64,000 nt of DNA from Pyrrhosoma nymphula (Eukaryota; Arthropoda; Insecta; Odonata; Coenagrionidae), in assembly GCA_963573305.1 (NCBI GenBank), contig OY754337.1, forward strand, positions 78,567,094 through 78,631,093, written 5' to 3'. A program made the position numbers and the translations under genes. The notes beneath the pieces were generated by a model, which worked only from the letters and a program-made list of their open reading frames with translations, was not told the origin of the DNA and made no database searches. Positions 55,203 to 64,000 of this stretch are shown here, piece by piece (position 1 is the stretch's first letter; every line of letters starts with the position of its first letter).

Positions 55203-55381
55203 GGGGCCTTATTCAGTAAGGACTCGACATGGTCGAACCTCGGAAAATCCGTGAATGTGACGTCACTTCCCCCGAAAATTCTCAGCTTTTGATTGGCCCT
55301 ATTTGAAATTTTAGAGGCTGTGACGTCAAAATTTCGTCACTTTCGAGGCTCGGAAATGCCGAGAACATACAGAATAGCCCC
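55203..55381. mobile_element. Small TIR element with two TGACGTCA sites
   Basis: Ends GGGGCCTTATTCAGTA and, inverted, GGGGCTATTCTGTA. Sub-terminal GAACCTCGGAAA pairs with TTTCCGAGCCTCG. TGACGTCA occurs at 55258-55265 and 55321-55328, inverted-symmetric within the element. 179 bp, non-coding. No target duplication certain. Confidence 0.5.
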
Positions 55382-56488
55382 TCTGACCTCTCCCTCGGGG
55401 AAAGAAGAAAGGCAGTGAGACAGGATTTGGACCAGAATGTGTGTGCAGAAGTCGCGTGCCTCGGCACTCGGCAGATTCCTCTCTCCACGCTCGGTTAGGT
55501 CAGCCCCACTTTTACATGTATTACGAGTTAGTCGGGCATAGATGTAGACATACCACATACCTCCCTGGGGGGGGGGGGGGCGAGCATACCAGCCCACTTG
55601 CGTCTCATACCGGGGCTATAGCCCTCTCAATCAGCCTCGCGCGCCTCACCTCTCTGCAGCCTCAATCAGTGGTGATCGCGGAAGGGTAATGTACGGTCGG
55701 GCGAAACAGATGTATACGTCTACTATAGTGTGTCCTACATATTGGAGAGCGTGGGGTCTTACGGAGATTCATATCCCGGGTAAATCTCCTTAAGGCCGGA
55801 GGTGGCGAAAGTTGTTGGACAATTGTCGTTGTGCCACGCAGTTTCCTCATGCAGGAAGACAAGATAAGGGTCGTAATAAGTTGATATTGTTTAAAATAAG
55901 TGTTCTACAAACATTTTTGCGAGAAAATTTCATGAGTAATGTGGCTTTTCTGGATATGTTCTCTTCACGCTGTTGTCAGCAAGCAGTAAACATTTTTGGC
56001 TTAAAAGTTGTAGGGAGAAAGGAGCAAATGGTACGTATTACTACTCATTATCTCTGATCATTTGATGTGCGGAGTTAGAGAGGATTCATTAAAATTTCGA
56101 GGTTAACTTTAACTCCGATTAACTCAATGTGAATTAATGTCTTGACAAACTTGCTGAATGCTCGTCCTGTGAAATACCAATAGCAAGGTGAAGGTGGTAT
56201 TTTTATTTTGGCTTGGAAAGTCTTGGCCTCTTTTCTTCTGTTCTTGTAATAGAATTAGTAACAGTAAATTTTAGATAAGTGTGAATAACGTCGGCGCATA
56301 TAATTAGTCTGGTACTACTTTTTTCTGTAGTCCTGTGTTTTTTAAATGATTTTATATCTGAAAATGCTTTAATAACCATGGAGATCTTCGCCTCTTTTAA
56401 ACCATATTGATTGCAACAATTTCGTTTTGATGTGCTAAATAGTAACGTCCATGGGTTCAAGATATAATACCAGGAAATTCATTAAAAT
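55382..56488. other. Intergenic stretch, nothing recognised
   Basis: GC-richer at 55380-55830, with a 14-G run at about 55567-55580. No gene recognised. Confidence 0.4.
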
Positions 56489-56532
56489 AATCATTTCAAA
56501 TGACAAGGATTCGAACCCGGATCTCCTGGTCT
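56489..56532 (-). mobile_element. SINE B-box fragment
   Basis: ATCATTTCAAATGACAAGG then ATTCGAACCCGGATCTCC: the T-arm and start of the body of the window's tRNA-derived SINE, inverted. The remainder is absent. Confidence 0.65.
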
Positions 56533-56881
56533 CATTTTTTTCACTGAGAATGTGTATCCACTGGCATCCTATTATTTTTTTTACCTATATAAATGTTTTT
56601 TTTAAATCGGATTGTGTATTGTATTTTTTTGTAGCAGCGTTAAAAATAGGGGCACATTTCATTTTCCAAGGCAGGCAATTGTTAGTTAAATGTTCCGCAC
56701 GTCTTAACTTTCCTGATTGTTAAATGTAGTGGGGGAGAAGGGGAATTGGATCCTACGACTGAAAAGGCGTTTTCACACTAATGGGATTTTCATCGCTGTG
56801 GATGCGTGCTGATGAAGAAAAAACCTGTTTTCACCATCCTGCGCTTAAAATATTAAGAAATTAGAAGATGTTATGTGGTTA
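56533..56881. other. AT-rich spacer, nothing recognised
   Basis: No recognised feature. Confidence 0.4.
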
Positions 56882-57298
56882 TTGCCAACCACTATGTTAA
56901 GTGGTTGGCAATCGTATCGGAAAGAAAAATAGCCAATTACGGGTATGTTTCTTATATTTTAAAAATTCGCATTATTTCCTTTACCTCTAGGTATCATAGT
57001 CAATTTCGCCATTTATGTAAGTTTTTCACGAACAAATTTCGCTGGCGAGACGAAAACTCACCTTTACCATGAAATCTCACGAAAAAATCGCGAAATTGGT
57101 CATTTTAAACCACGAATTTCTCTGGAACTACTGATGACTTCGAATCGGAAAGAAAAAATAGCCAATTACGGGTCTGTTTCTTGCATTTTACAAATGCGCA
57201 TCCTTTTCTTTACCCCTAGGTATCGTAGTCAATTTCGCCATTTACGTAGGTGGTTAAAAAAAATTTCGCTGGCGAGACGAAAACTCACATTTACCATA
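56882..57298. repeat. Direct duplication, two units 228 bp apart, preceded by a perfect hairpin
   Basis: 56882-56911 is a hairpin with 12-bp perfect arms (TTGCCAACCACT / AGTGGTTGGCAA). Units 56910-57070 and 57142-57298 share TCGGAAAGAAAAA, ATAGCCAATTACGGG, CAATTTCGCCATTTA, and TTTCGCTGGCGAGACGAAAA. Both carry open frames with related peptides (KIANYGYVSYILKIRI and KIANYGSVSCILQMRI), but neither matches a known family; the similarity simply follows the DNA. Confidence 0.85.
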
Positions 57299-57923
57299 TT
57301 TTCATTTTCATGTTCGATTTAAGTATCCACTTACGTCCAAGGGCACGGAGACAATGAATATGGCGCGTGGAGGGAAGATGCTTGTGTGACGTCATTCCAT
57401 CTCCGTCCGCCTCAACGAGTTCAACTCCTCTTTCGCCGTGATTCTCCGCTGGGATGCTGTCGTATGCGCGAGACGAATGGCGGGAGGAGAAAAATAGGGT
57501 TGGGTTGGGTGGTGGGAGGCTAAGGGGTCGAGCGGATGTTGTGATCGAGGGGTGAGAATGAATTCGTGAGCATAAACCAGTTTGTTGGAATCGAAGTCCG
57601 CTTCGCGCGGGTTCGCGAGGAATGAGATTTAATTGCGGGAGCCATTCTGCTCCATTTTCATCCCGCGGATCACAATGCCTGCCTGCCTCCCAACACCACA
57701 ATTAATAAATCCGTTACTCGTCTTTTTTTATCAATTTCCGCTCTCAGAGGAGTCCTTCAATGGAATCGATGAAGAAAATGCCCTCTTTCGTCCGGCTCCG
57801 TTAGGTTGGACACAGGGTTTGAACCTTTGTTAGGTTATAATGCCCTCAGTGGGTAAAGTTGGATCCACAGCAAATGCGAGGCACGTGACGTCAAGAGACG
57901 GTAAATCAGCTGATGTGTAGGGG
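57299..57923. other. GC-richer patch
   Basis: CpG-containing at 57340-57700, with a long minus-strand frame of no recognised domain. TGACGTCA at 57886-57893. Possible regulatory DNA; not demonstrable. Confidence 0.35.
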
Positions 57924-58383
57924 GATTTCCATTCTAGGTGTTGAAGTCACAGCGCACATCGGAACACATTATCAGGGCACTTGAGCGCACACGAACGACG
58001 TTGAATTGAACGATGTGCGCATACGAAATGTTTCGTAACCTACCGGTAGGTAGCAGTCTGCGTTTGAACAGCAGTCATAGACTAATGTTTAGTTTAAATT
58101 TGTTGAATTAGTTCAAATTAATTATTTAAAATGTTAGCTTTATGTCGCTGAATAATTGAAAAACCTCAGACTATGAATTTTGACGCCTTTACGGAAAATT
58201 AACAAACTTGACAACAAGCACGGATGCCATAACCGATGTTCTTTTGTTGTTTAGCGCACATCAACTTTGCTCCCGATCTGTTTCGAAGTGCGCTACCTAG
58301 TGCACAGAGTCTGTTAAACGAATGGAAGGCAAGTGCGCTGTTGTGTTTCACGAAGTGATTAGCGCACAAGAGCGAATGGAAAG
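57924..58383. mobile_element. TIR element family C, copy C2
   Basis: 460-bp relative of 26131-26653 in the same orientation: left GGATTTCCATTCTAGG, right GAGCGAATGGAAAGC. It lacks the CTCCCGAT expansion of C1, so it better represents the original element. GCGCAC/GTGCGC motifs recur sub-terminally. Non-coding. Confidence 0.78.
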
Positions 58384-59439
58384 CACCCTTAGTTAGGTCT
58401 GGGCCAGCGTACAAGCATCCTCTTTTTGGCTAAAATTATTTGCATTACCGGTTTTTTTTAAATGCAAATGAATACGGGTGTCCGAAAGAAAACGAAGTGT
58501 TTGTTATTTATATAATTCGTAGCAATGAAACAGAAAAAAACAGGATTTTCTTCCATTTCTAATAGCAATTAAATGCTGTACAGCAGAGTGGCATTCAATA
58601 ACAGCTTCATTGACACAATTCCAATGGACTGAGAGTGATTTTATTAGGATGTTGCACCAGGGAAAGGGGCTCCACCACGTCCCCTGATGGAAATAACTCT
58701 ATAAGAATTCCCTAGAACATAGGGAAAAGCAAGGGAAAAATTGAAAATTCCTTTAAAAAATTTATTCACTAAGGAAATGCCCTAAAATTCTTAAGGATTT
58801 TTTTCCTAGAACTTTTCCTTTCGGCCCCTGAAAAACCTGATGACAAGCCAATGGCTTATCGGGATTTCAGGGGCATATTGACCACCAGAATCGTCGGGGA
58901 GCAAAAAAAATAATAAAAATAAAAGACTTCGGTTAGTTATTCCCTTAAAACAAAATGGTACTTTCAGGAAAACCTTCAGGTATATGAAAAATTACACCAG
59001 CAATTGCACAGAGTGCGGTGTGCAGTGCATGGAGTGAATGACTATAGGGGAAAAATATATATTCATAAAAACAAAAAATAATATTCTGCATAGTTTAATT
59101 CTTACAACCACATAGTTATTGCAATTAATTATAATGAGACTGACGAAATATTTCTCATTAAAAAAAGAAGTGCAGCCATTATAAAAAATCACCTTTCTCT
59201 GTCAACTACATTTGGTGTAAAATAAATATATTCTAAGCCACTGCAACCCACTTTCAAAAGCATTTCTCGGGGGGAAATACATTATTTGAAAATTATTCCC
59301 TAGAGGTATATTTTCTAAGGAGAACGGGGGTTCAATTTTTTAGGGAATCTTTCAACAGGGTAATTATCATCTCCAATCAGCAGCGCTTTATTATTTGTAA
59401 CAACATTTTCTTAAGTTACGTCCATGAAGTCTCTCGCTG
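58384..59439. other. Intergenic stretch with a hairpin
   Basis: 58826-58881: GCCCCTGAAAAACCTGATGA and GACAAGCCAATGGCTTATC with TTTCAGGGGC form an imperfect hairpin. AAGGGAAAA/CCCTA motifs recur at 58700-58815 and 59270-59360, as though of one low-complexity element. No gene. Confidence 0.45.
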
Positions 59440-59733
59440 GGTCATTAGCTCGATATCGAACGTTGTGACCCAAATGGACTGATATGAGTACGCTCACTAT
59501 ATACATACAATCTGACGCCAGTTCTCTCTATCTTGGGCCGCGTGGACTGCTTCGCTAAGTTATAGATTGGTGAGGGTCTTAATTTGATCCGTCAATCTTA
59601 ACGGTGGGCGTCCTCGTGGCCTTCTGCCTTCTCTTCCTTGCCTTCGAGAACCATCTTCCCCAAACCTATTGAGCCTTATGACGCGACGGAAGAATTTGAG
59701 ACAATTGCGCTGAATTGTTGGCAGCAGTCGGTC
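59440..59733 (-). pseudogene. Non-LTR retrotransposon, extreme C-terminus of RT polyprotein
   Basis: Minus strand reads NCLKFFRRVIRLNRFGEDGS, RRPRGRPPLRLTDQIKTL, stop, LSEAVHAAQDRENWRQIV, then stop. This matches the end of animal endonuclease-RT LINE proteins (FFGHV.R, GRRPRGRPP.RW.D.I, A.DR..WR.IV). An in-frame TAA interrupts it. The upstream RT is missing, cut by the other LINE end that begins at 59734. Confidence 0.8.
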
Positions 59734-60112
59734 TCATCTACATCTACATCTACAAAATACCCTGCAAGCCACCTCAGGGGTGTGTGGCAGGGGTTGAGTA
59801 ATCACCAACATGCAATACACTATACCCTAAAGTTAGTGTAACTACGACTAATTATGCATTAGCATAAATCGCTAATGCTTGTCATGAGGCGAAGCCTCAC
59901 AAGCATTCAACACTACACTATCGATGTCATCAAAATGGAGAGTGACCGTCAATATACATGCATTCTACAACTACACAGATGGAAAGGGACTCAAGACCCA
60001 TGTAGAAAACATGCTAGGCGTGCTGTTAGTATGTACTAGGTAACAGATAAGGATGCATTGCGTGCTGTTAGTTAGTTAGATGAAGGCGTGCTGTTAGTAT
60101 GTACTAGGTACC
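59734..60112 (-). mobile_element. CR1/L2/Jockey-type LINE 3' UTR
   Basis: Inverse of the 3' end of 25147-25951: CATCTACATCTACATCTAC (terminus), GCAAGCCACCTCAGGGGTGT, TTAGTGTAACTACGACTAAT, GCGAAGCCTCACAAGCAT. The inner part is locally duplicated: GCGTGCTGTTAGTATGTACT occurs at about 60018 and 60087, with a third partial copy between. No coding part. Confidence 0.85.
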
Positions 60113-60329
60113 AGTCTCTGTATGCCATTTTCAATTGGGCTAAAATGGAGGCGTTAGTTCTTCGCTCTTTCCATGATATACGCATCATTCTTCGATAACA
60201 ATACAATTCGAACGTCTCAATCTTCTTGCGTATGAAAGTACGCAAGAAGATTGAGGCGTTCCGCCATGAAGTGCGATGTGAATAAAGAAGTATTCGTGCT
60301 TTAAGTGATTGAAATTACTTTATTCTTTC
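60113..60329. repeat. Spacer with a strong hairpin
   Basis: 60210-60262: CGTCTCAATCTTCTTGCGTA and its inverse TACGCAAGAAGATTGAGGCG pair almost perfectly around a short TGAAAG loop. It lacks the GAAAC core, so it is listed apart from the foldback family. Confidence 0.85.
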
Positions 60330-60612
60330 ATTGTTGTAAGGAGGAGCCCCGGGGGATGGGGCTGGAGTTTGTCTTCGCATCGGAGGGGGGAGGGGCAAGG
60401 CGCCTGGAATGTCGCCTTCAGGAGCACTCGGTCGCAGGTCGTGAGTGACATAAGTGACGTCGCCGTTGGAATGCGGTCGCCGGTCACTCGACCCAACCAT
60501 CCACTCAATTCCGAATGCTGCGATAGCTCCCTTAAAAGGGTCTCCCGTGAGATTCCTTCCTTCCATGGTGGGAGCGGACAGACATATCGACCCTGAACGA
60601 AGCAGCAATCTA
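60330..60612. other. GC-rich patch
   Basis: CCCCGGGGGATGGGGCTGG and CpG-containing sequence. Frames on both strands without domains. Confidence 0.35.
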
Positions 60613-60890
60613 CGGAAAGTAGTTTTTGAGTGAGATTTTTCTCCAGTCATAACAATGACCATTTTAGATTTTTCTAAATTCAAGCTGTTGTAAGCTATAA
60701 AACATGATATATTCCGTAGTCTTGGGCGTGGCATCGTGGAATTTGCTTAGCATTGTCACCTGATGATGACGAGCTTCGTCAAAACTTAGGTCGTATTTGA
60801 ATGAATCTATATGGAAAAACTAAGTTATTTAGTATTAAGCATGAATTAAATATGGTAATGTTAATGATGAAAAAACTTTGTTTTTTGTGT
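60613..60890 (+). mobile_element. Diverged family A fragment with a nested foldback fragment
   Basis: Left part AAAGTAGTTTTTGAGTGAGA, CCAGTCATAACAATGACCAT and right part GCATGAATTAAATATGG, TAATGTTAATGATG align in order with family A. Between them (about 60700-60825) sits CACCTGATGATGACGAGC and GTCAAAACTTAGGTCGTATT, the foldback core, interrupting the element. Confidence 0.55.
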
Positions 60891-61146
60891 TGTACATTTT
60901 GAACAATATTGGACGTTCGTTATTGAAGGATGAATGGTAAATAATTGGAGAAGAGGGAGTATATAGATGAGAAGATTAGCAGTAATGAAAAGTATCTCGA
61001 GCTGGAGTGAAATATCTCGATGATAGAGGCGTTTGAAGCTGGTAAACGAGTGAAAATGGTTCATCAAAACGTGCCGATTGGAATTACGATACTGCTGCGG
61101 GCGCGTGGATTGGTGCAATTGTTTTTATTTTACCGATTCCTTACAA
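60891..61146. other. Spacer, nothing recognised
   Basis: No recognised feature. Confidence 0.4.
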
Positions 61147-61572
61147 GGCAGACGAAATTAGGCTGAAGGCGTTCGAGATGTGGGTGTGGAGGAGGATAGA
61201 GAAGGTGCGGTGGAGGGAAAGGAAGACAAATGAGAAAGTGCTTGACATGGTGGGCGAGGAGAGGAAACTTGTGGACGAGATTAAGGGAAGGCAGGGTAAG
61301 TGGCTGGAAGGGGTAATGAGGGGCGATGGTTTGCTGAAGGCCGTGATAGAGGGAAGGATGTTGGGCAAGCGGGGAAGGGGAAGAAAGAGAATAGGTTTTA
61401 CGGACGGGATGAAGAAATGTAGGACTATTGCTGAAATGAAGAAAAAAATACTAGGTAATACTAGAAATACTAGAGGTAGATAGGGCACTGCGCATGTAAG
61501 AGTGTCTGATATTCTCTGACTTTCATCATAACCTACCTTTAGCCGGTAGATTACTCGGATGATGATGACTCT
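61147..61572 (+). pseudogene. Non-LTR retrotransposon, RT C-terminus and 3' end (relative of 21368-22188)
   Basis: Open over about 110 codons: ADEIRLKAFEMWVWRRIEKV, TNEKVLDMVGEERKLVDEIK, GRQGKWLEGVMRGDGLLKAV, IEGRMLGKRGRGRKRIGF, ending ILGNTRNTRGR-stop. ACTAG-rich codons are locally repeated near the stop. The 3' UTR (AGGGCACTGCGCATGTAAGAG, AACCTACCTTTAGCCGG) ends with GATGATGATGAC. This is the terminal domain only; catalytic RT and endonuclease are absent, so it is inactive even though this part of the frame is intact. Confidence 0.85.
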
Positions 61573-62086
61573 TCACCAGAGGTCACCAGCATCTCCACAA
61601 CGGTAAACGAGAAATCGTGCGAAACGGAAGTTGGTTACAGCAGCCATCTTTCAACCCTAGTGATGAAAGCGAATGAAAACCGGTAGTGCACCATTGTAAT
61701 GATGATGATCGCTGCCGAGTCATTGTTTTCGACTGCTGACTGATGAGAATGGTGCAAAGAGAGAGAGAAGGGGGCACCACTTCACCGCACCGTGGTGTCC
61801 GGCTCCCCGCTGAAGGGGGCAGGCAGGGGTGGCCGCCAAGAGGATTGGAGGAAGCCAACCCGGCCCCCACCGCAGGCCGCCAAACCCATCTGTTGTTGCG
61901 CTCTGTGGGCCGCTTGTGGAGGCGAGAAGGGGCAGACTATTAGGGGGAGGGAACGTCCCCTACTCCTCCTCTAGACGAGACAGCCCCTCGCCCGGCAGCT
62001 GTCCCCTCTCAAGACCCTTCTCCACTTATGAACTTCTTATACCCCCCCACCCCCAATCAAACCTTTCCCTTCCCTTCTCCCCTTGT

Positions 62087-62129
<43 letters not shown>

Positions 62130-62300
62130 ACAGTCCATCCGGATGTGTGACGTCCCCTCCCTGCGTCTTTTCCCGGACACTAGAACGTCACCGGTGCCCG
62201 TTCGACGGAACGAGGAGTTGTGTTGAGTCGGCTGTCTGCACGTCACTCTTGCGTCAGAGCGAACGCCCCCCTCCGCAGTCCTCGTAGGTGATGCTTCAGT
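61573..62300. other. GC-rich patch with a (TA)n array
   Basis: CpG-containing GC-rich sequence (61740-62280), interrupted by a TA array at 62090-62124. Frames through it have no recognisable domain. Possible promoter region, unproven. Confidence 0.4.
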
Positions 62301-62864
62301 TTAAGCTTATTTGAGCGAGATAGATCCCTAGTCATAATGGACACCATATTCTAATTTTATATTTTAATAACAGTGTTTGTCAGAAGTATGAAGCAAATAT
62401 TGTAGTATAAATAGCGCAAAAATTAGTTCTATATGGCCCAAATTCTCAGTAATTAAATAAATATAACTGCAGTCTCTAACTTGACTCATTTTTTTAACGC
62501 CGTACGGTTATATCGCCTTCACAATAGAAGGTTTTTTTTGCGATTCTGTGAAAGATTACTGAGGTGAGTAATCGATTACTTTATATAAATAGTTGAGAAA
62601 GCATACGAAGTACACACCGTTAGTTTTTGACGAACTCTAGGTGCTATAAAGTTTTATTTTTTCAATATTCTCCCTCTGGAGCGCACAGCCGTAATATATC
62701 TATCCCATGTAAGACAGCTTATAATTTTAGGCAAATTGCTCGAAAAGTAGTTCGACAAGGGGTTAATATTTTGATTTCATCGGAAAGATGGGAGTTATAA
62801 TTTTAAAATGAGGTCAAATTCATCAAATTCTAGGTGAAGTGATGTATCACTCAAACTACCGTAA
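62301..62864 (+). mobile_element. Family A TIR element, copy A9
   Basis: Left end TTAAGCTTATTTGAGCGA; right end ATCACTCAAACTACCGTAA; about 564 bp. Internal landmarks intact (CGCCGTACGGTTA, TATCCCATGTAAGAC, CTCGAAAAGTAGTTCG). Non-coding. Confidence 0.9.
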
Positions 62865-64000
62865 TCGTTCTTGCACGGCCGAGGTTATTTCTCGCTCGTG
62901 CCAGCCATTCGGAGATACGGCACTCGGAAGGCGAGTCGGAGGATCATCCCTTCATCAGATTTCGAGCCCTAGTCTCTCCGGTGACTGATCGGGATAGAGA
63001 CTGTGTGTGTGGCAGGCCGCTGTTCGATCGACCTGATTGCGAATCGATCTTCGTGATGAATGATGATAATTCTGTTTTTAAAGTCGATCCTAACTCGTCC
63101 TTGGAGCCAGAGTGTATTACAAAAATTTAGCCGGGAACCATGAACACAAAGCGGTACATACGTTACACCAGCCGATAAAAAGGGTGGGTGCTGTGATAGG
63201 ATTACTTTTCTAAGCTATTTATTTTAGTTTTAGAGGCTAGTTTATTTGTCACTGTACATGCTACCATTTCCTCTTCTCATAATCTGTCATTATAAAATTA
63301 TTTAAATAACATTAACCGTCTGTTGTTGATTGCAATCGATGTACATTTCTATTTTGTTTGCGGAAGGTGGTCTTATCTTCGTTACATTTCATCGTTAAGA
63401 TTTATTCATTCACCTTTTTCTTCGCGAGGCTTCTTCTAGTCGTTATTTTTAGTTCCTTATTGCCGTCATTCTTAAAAATAACATCGGTCGAAACTTTCGC
63501 GAGATTTTGTTTTCGGAGTCACTTACAATTGTTTCTGGGACGCTGGTTCACCCCTCCTCCGCCGTTGCCGGGGAGTCACCACCTGCGCGTCTGGATGGCC
63601 TCGCCACGGACGTAACAGGTGATCGGCGAGCTTTAAGTGTCGACGGATTTGCGGGCTTCCCCTTACCTTCTAGGCGTGACCAAACACAACTGCTTAATTT
63701 GAACTGTTTATGAGTTAGTTTAGTTTATTTTGAAATTCAACAAAGCGATTATTGAGAAACAAAAGAAGATTACCGGAATGATATAAATCCGTATGAGATT
63801 TTTTGCGATGTGTGGAAAATCTCCGAAAATCGCCGAATAGAATTGCTTATTTGATTTATGAATTCCTAGTTAGCTCATCACTGACTTAATAGACGATATC
63901 AATTCAGCGTTTTTGCTTCCCGATTTCATTTTAGGTTTTGCTGCCATTCGGAATTTATTCTTTAATGGGCTCGAGGTTTTTATATATATATTATATATCG
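62865..64000. other. Intergenic stretch to window end
   Basis: CpG-containing at 62870-63030 and 63530-63660; otherwise AT-rich, ending in a short TATATATATTATATA tract. No gene or known repeat. The frame at 63507-63713 has no recognised domain. Confidence 0.4.

Noticed and set aside
57291..57701. 136-residue minus-strand frame as a gene
   Set aside because: GC-rich, Pro/Arg/His-rich, no domain and no splice or promoter support; overlaps a duplicated block at one end.
61829..62287. 152-residue plus-strand frame across the TA array
   Set aside because: It runs through a microsatellite and a GC-rich patch; no domain on either side.
1..64000. CRISPR array, phage, bacterial operon or defence system
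   Set aside because: No regularly spaced direct repeats with unique spacers, no long bacterial-type ORFs or ribosome binding sites; the content is that of an animal genome.

Overview
The window looks like gene-poor, repeat-rich DNA of an animal, most likely an arthropod and plausibly an insect with a large genome. The evidence is AT-rich DNA broken by short CpG-rich patches, 5'-truncated non-LTR retrotransposons, tRNA-derived SINEs, many short inverted-repeat elements, long TA microsatellites, and one exon with a MADF domain. No operon, phage, CRISPR, rRNA gene or intact tRNA gene is visible. The organism is an inference; no species is claimed.

Only one segment reads convincingly as host coding sequence: 12609-12834 (+), an internal-type exon encoding the first part of a MADF DNA-binding domain and ending at a GTAAGG splice donor. 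I could not find the exon that completes the domain. GC-rich patches (2500-2890, 3600-4075, 9280-9680, 15400-15800, 24490-25130, 40020-40510, 48715-49180, 57340-57800, 60330-60600, 61740-62290) may include promoters or 5' exons, but none can be tied to a gene.

Mobile DNA accounts for roughly a quarter of the window by my count. (a) Family A: about 560-bp terminal-inverted-repeat elements with palindromic TTAA ends, nine clear copies and two diverged ones, none coding. (b) Non-LTR retrotransposon remnants of at least three kinds: CR1/L2/Jockey-type reverse-transcriptase C-termini with a shared 3' end rich in GTAGAT (7079-8050, 17295-17560, 19551-20385, 25147-25951, 50680-50733, 59734-60112); a second type with an FADD reverse-transcriptase box and a GAT-repeat tail (21368-22188, 61147-61572); and isolated C-terminal tails (115-300, 59440-59733). 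(c) tRNA-derived SINEs, some fused head to head. (d) Non-autonomous DNA transposons with TTA or TAA target duplications (5092-5716, 30649-31254), a hAT-like element (33728-34047), and two further paired families (10298-10663 with 16140-16502; 26131-26653 with 57924-58383). (e) A scattered set of about a dozen foldback elements, each with its own long inverted arms but sharing a short core of CGAAACC(T)NGGTCGT type, often with CATCATCAGG on the opposite arm.

The foldback set is the most unusual signal. Next come the 278-bp near-perfect palindrome between two TA arrays at 44289-44702, the AT/ACGT palindrome and compound SINE at 17978-18968, and rearranged ends at several family A copies. The genes do not form a pathway here; the layout is that of an intergenic or very long intronic region shaped by insertion, nesting and inverted duplication.
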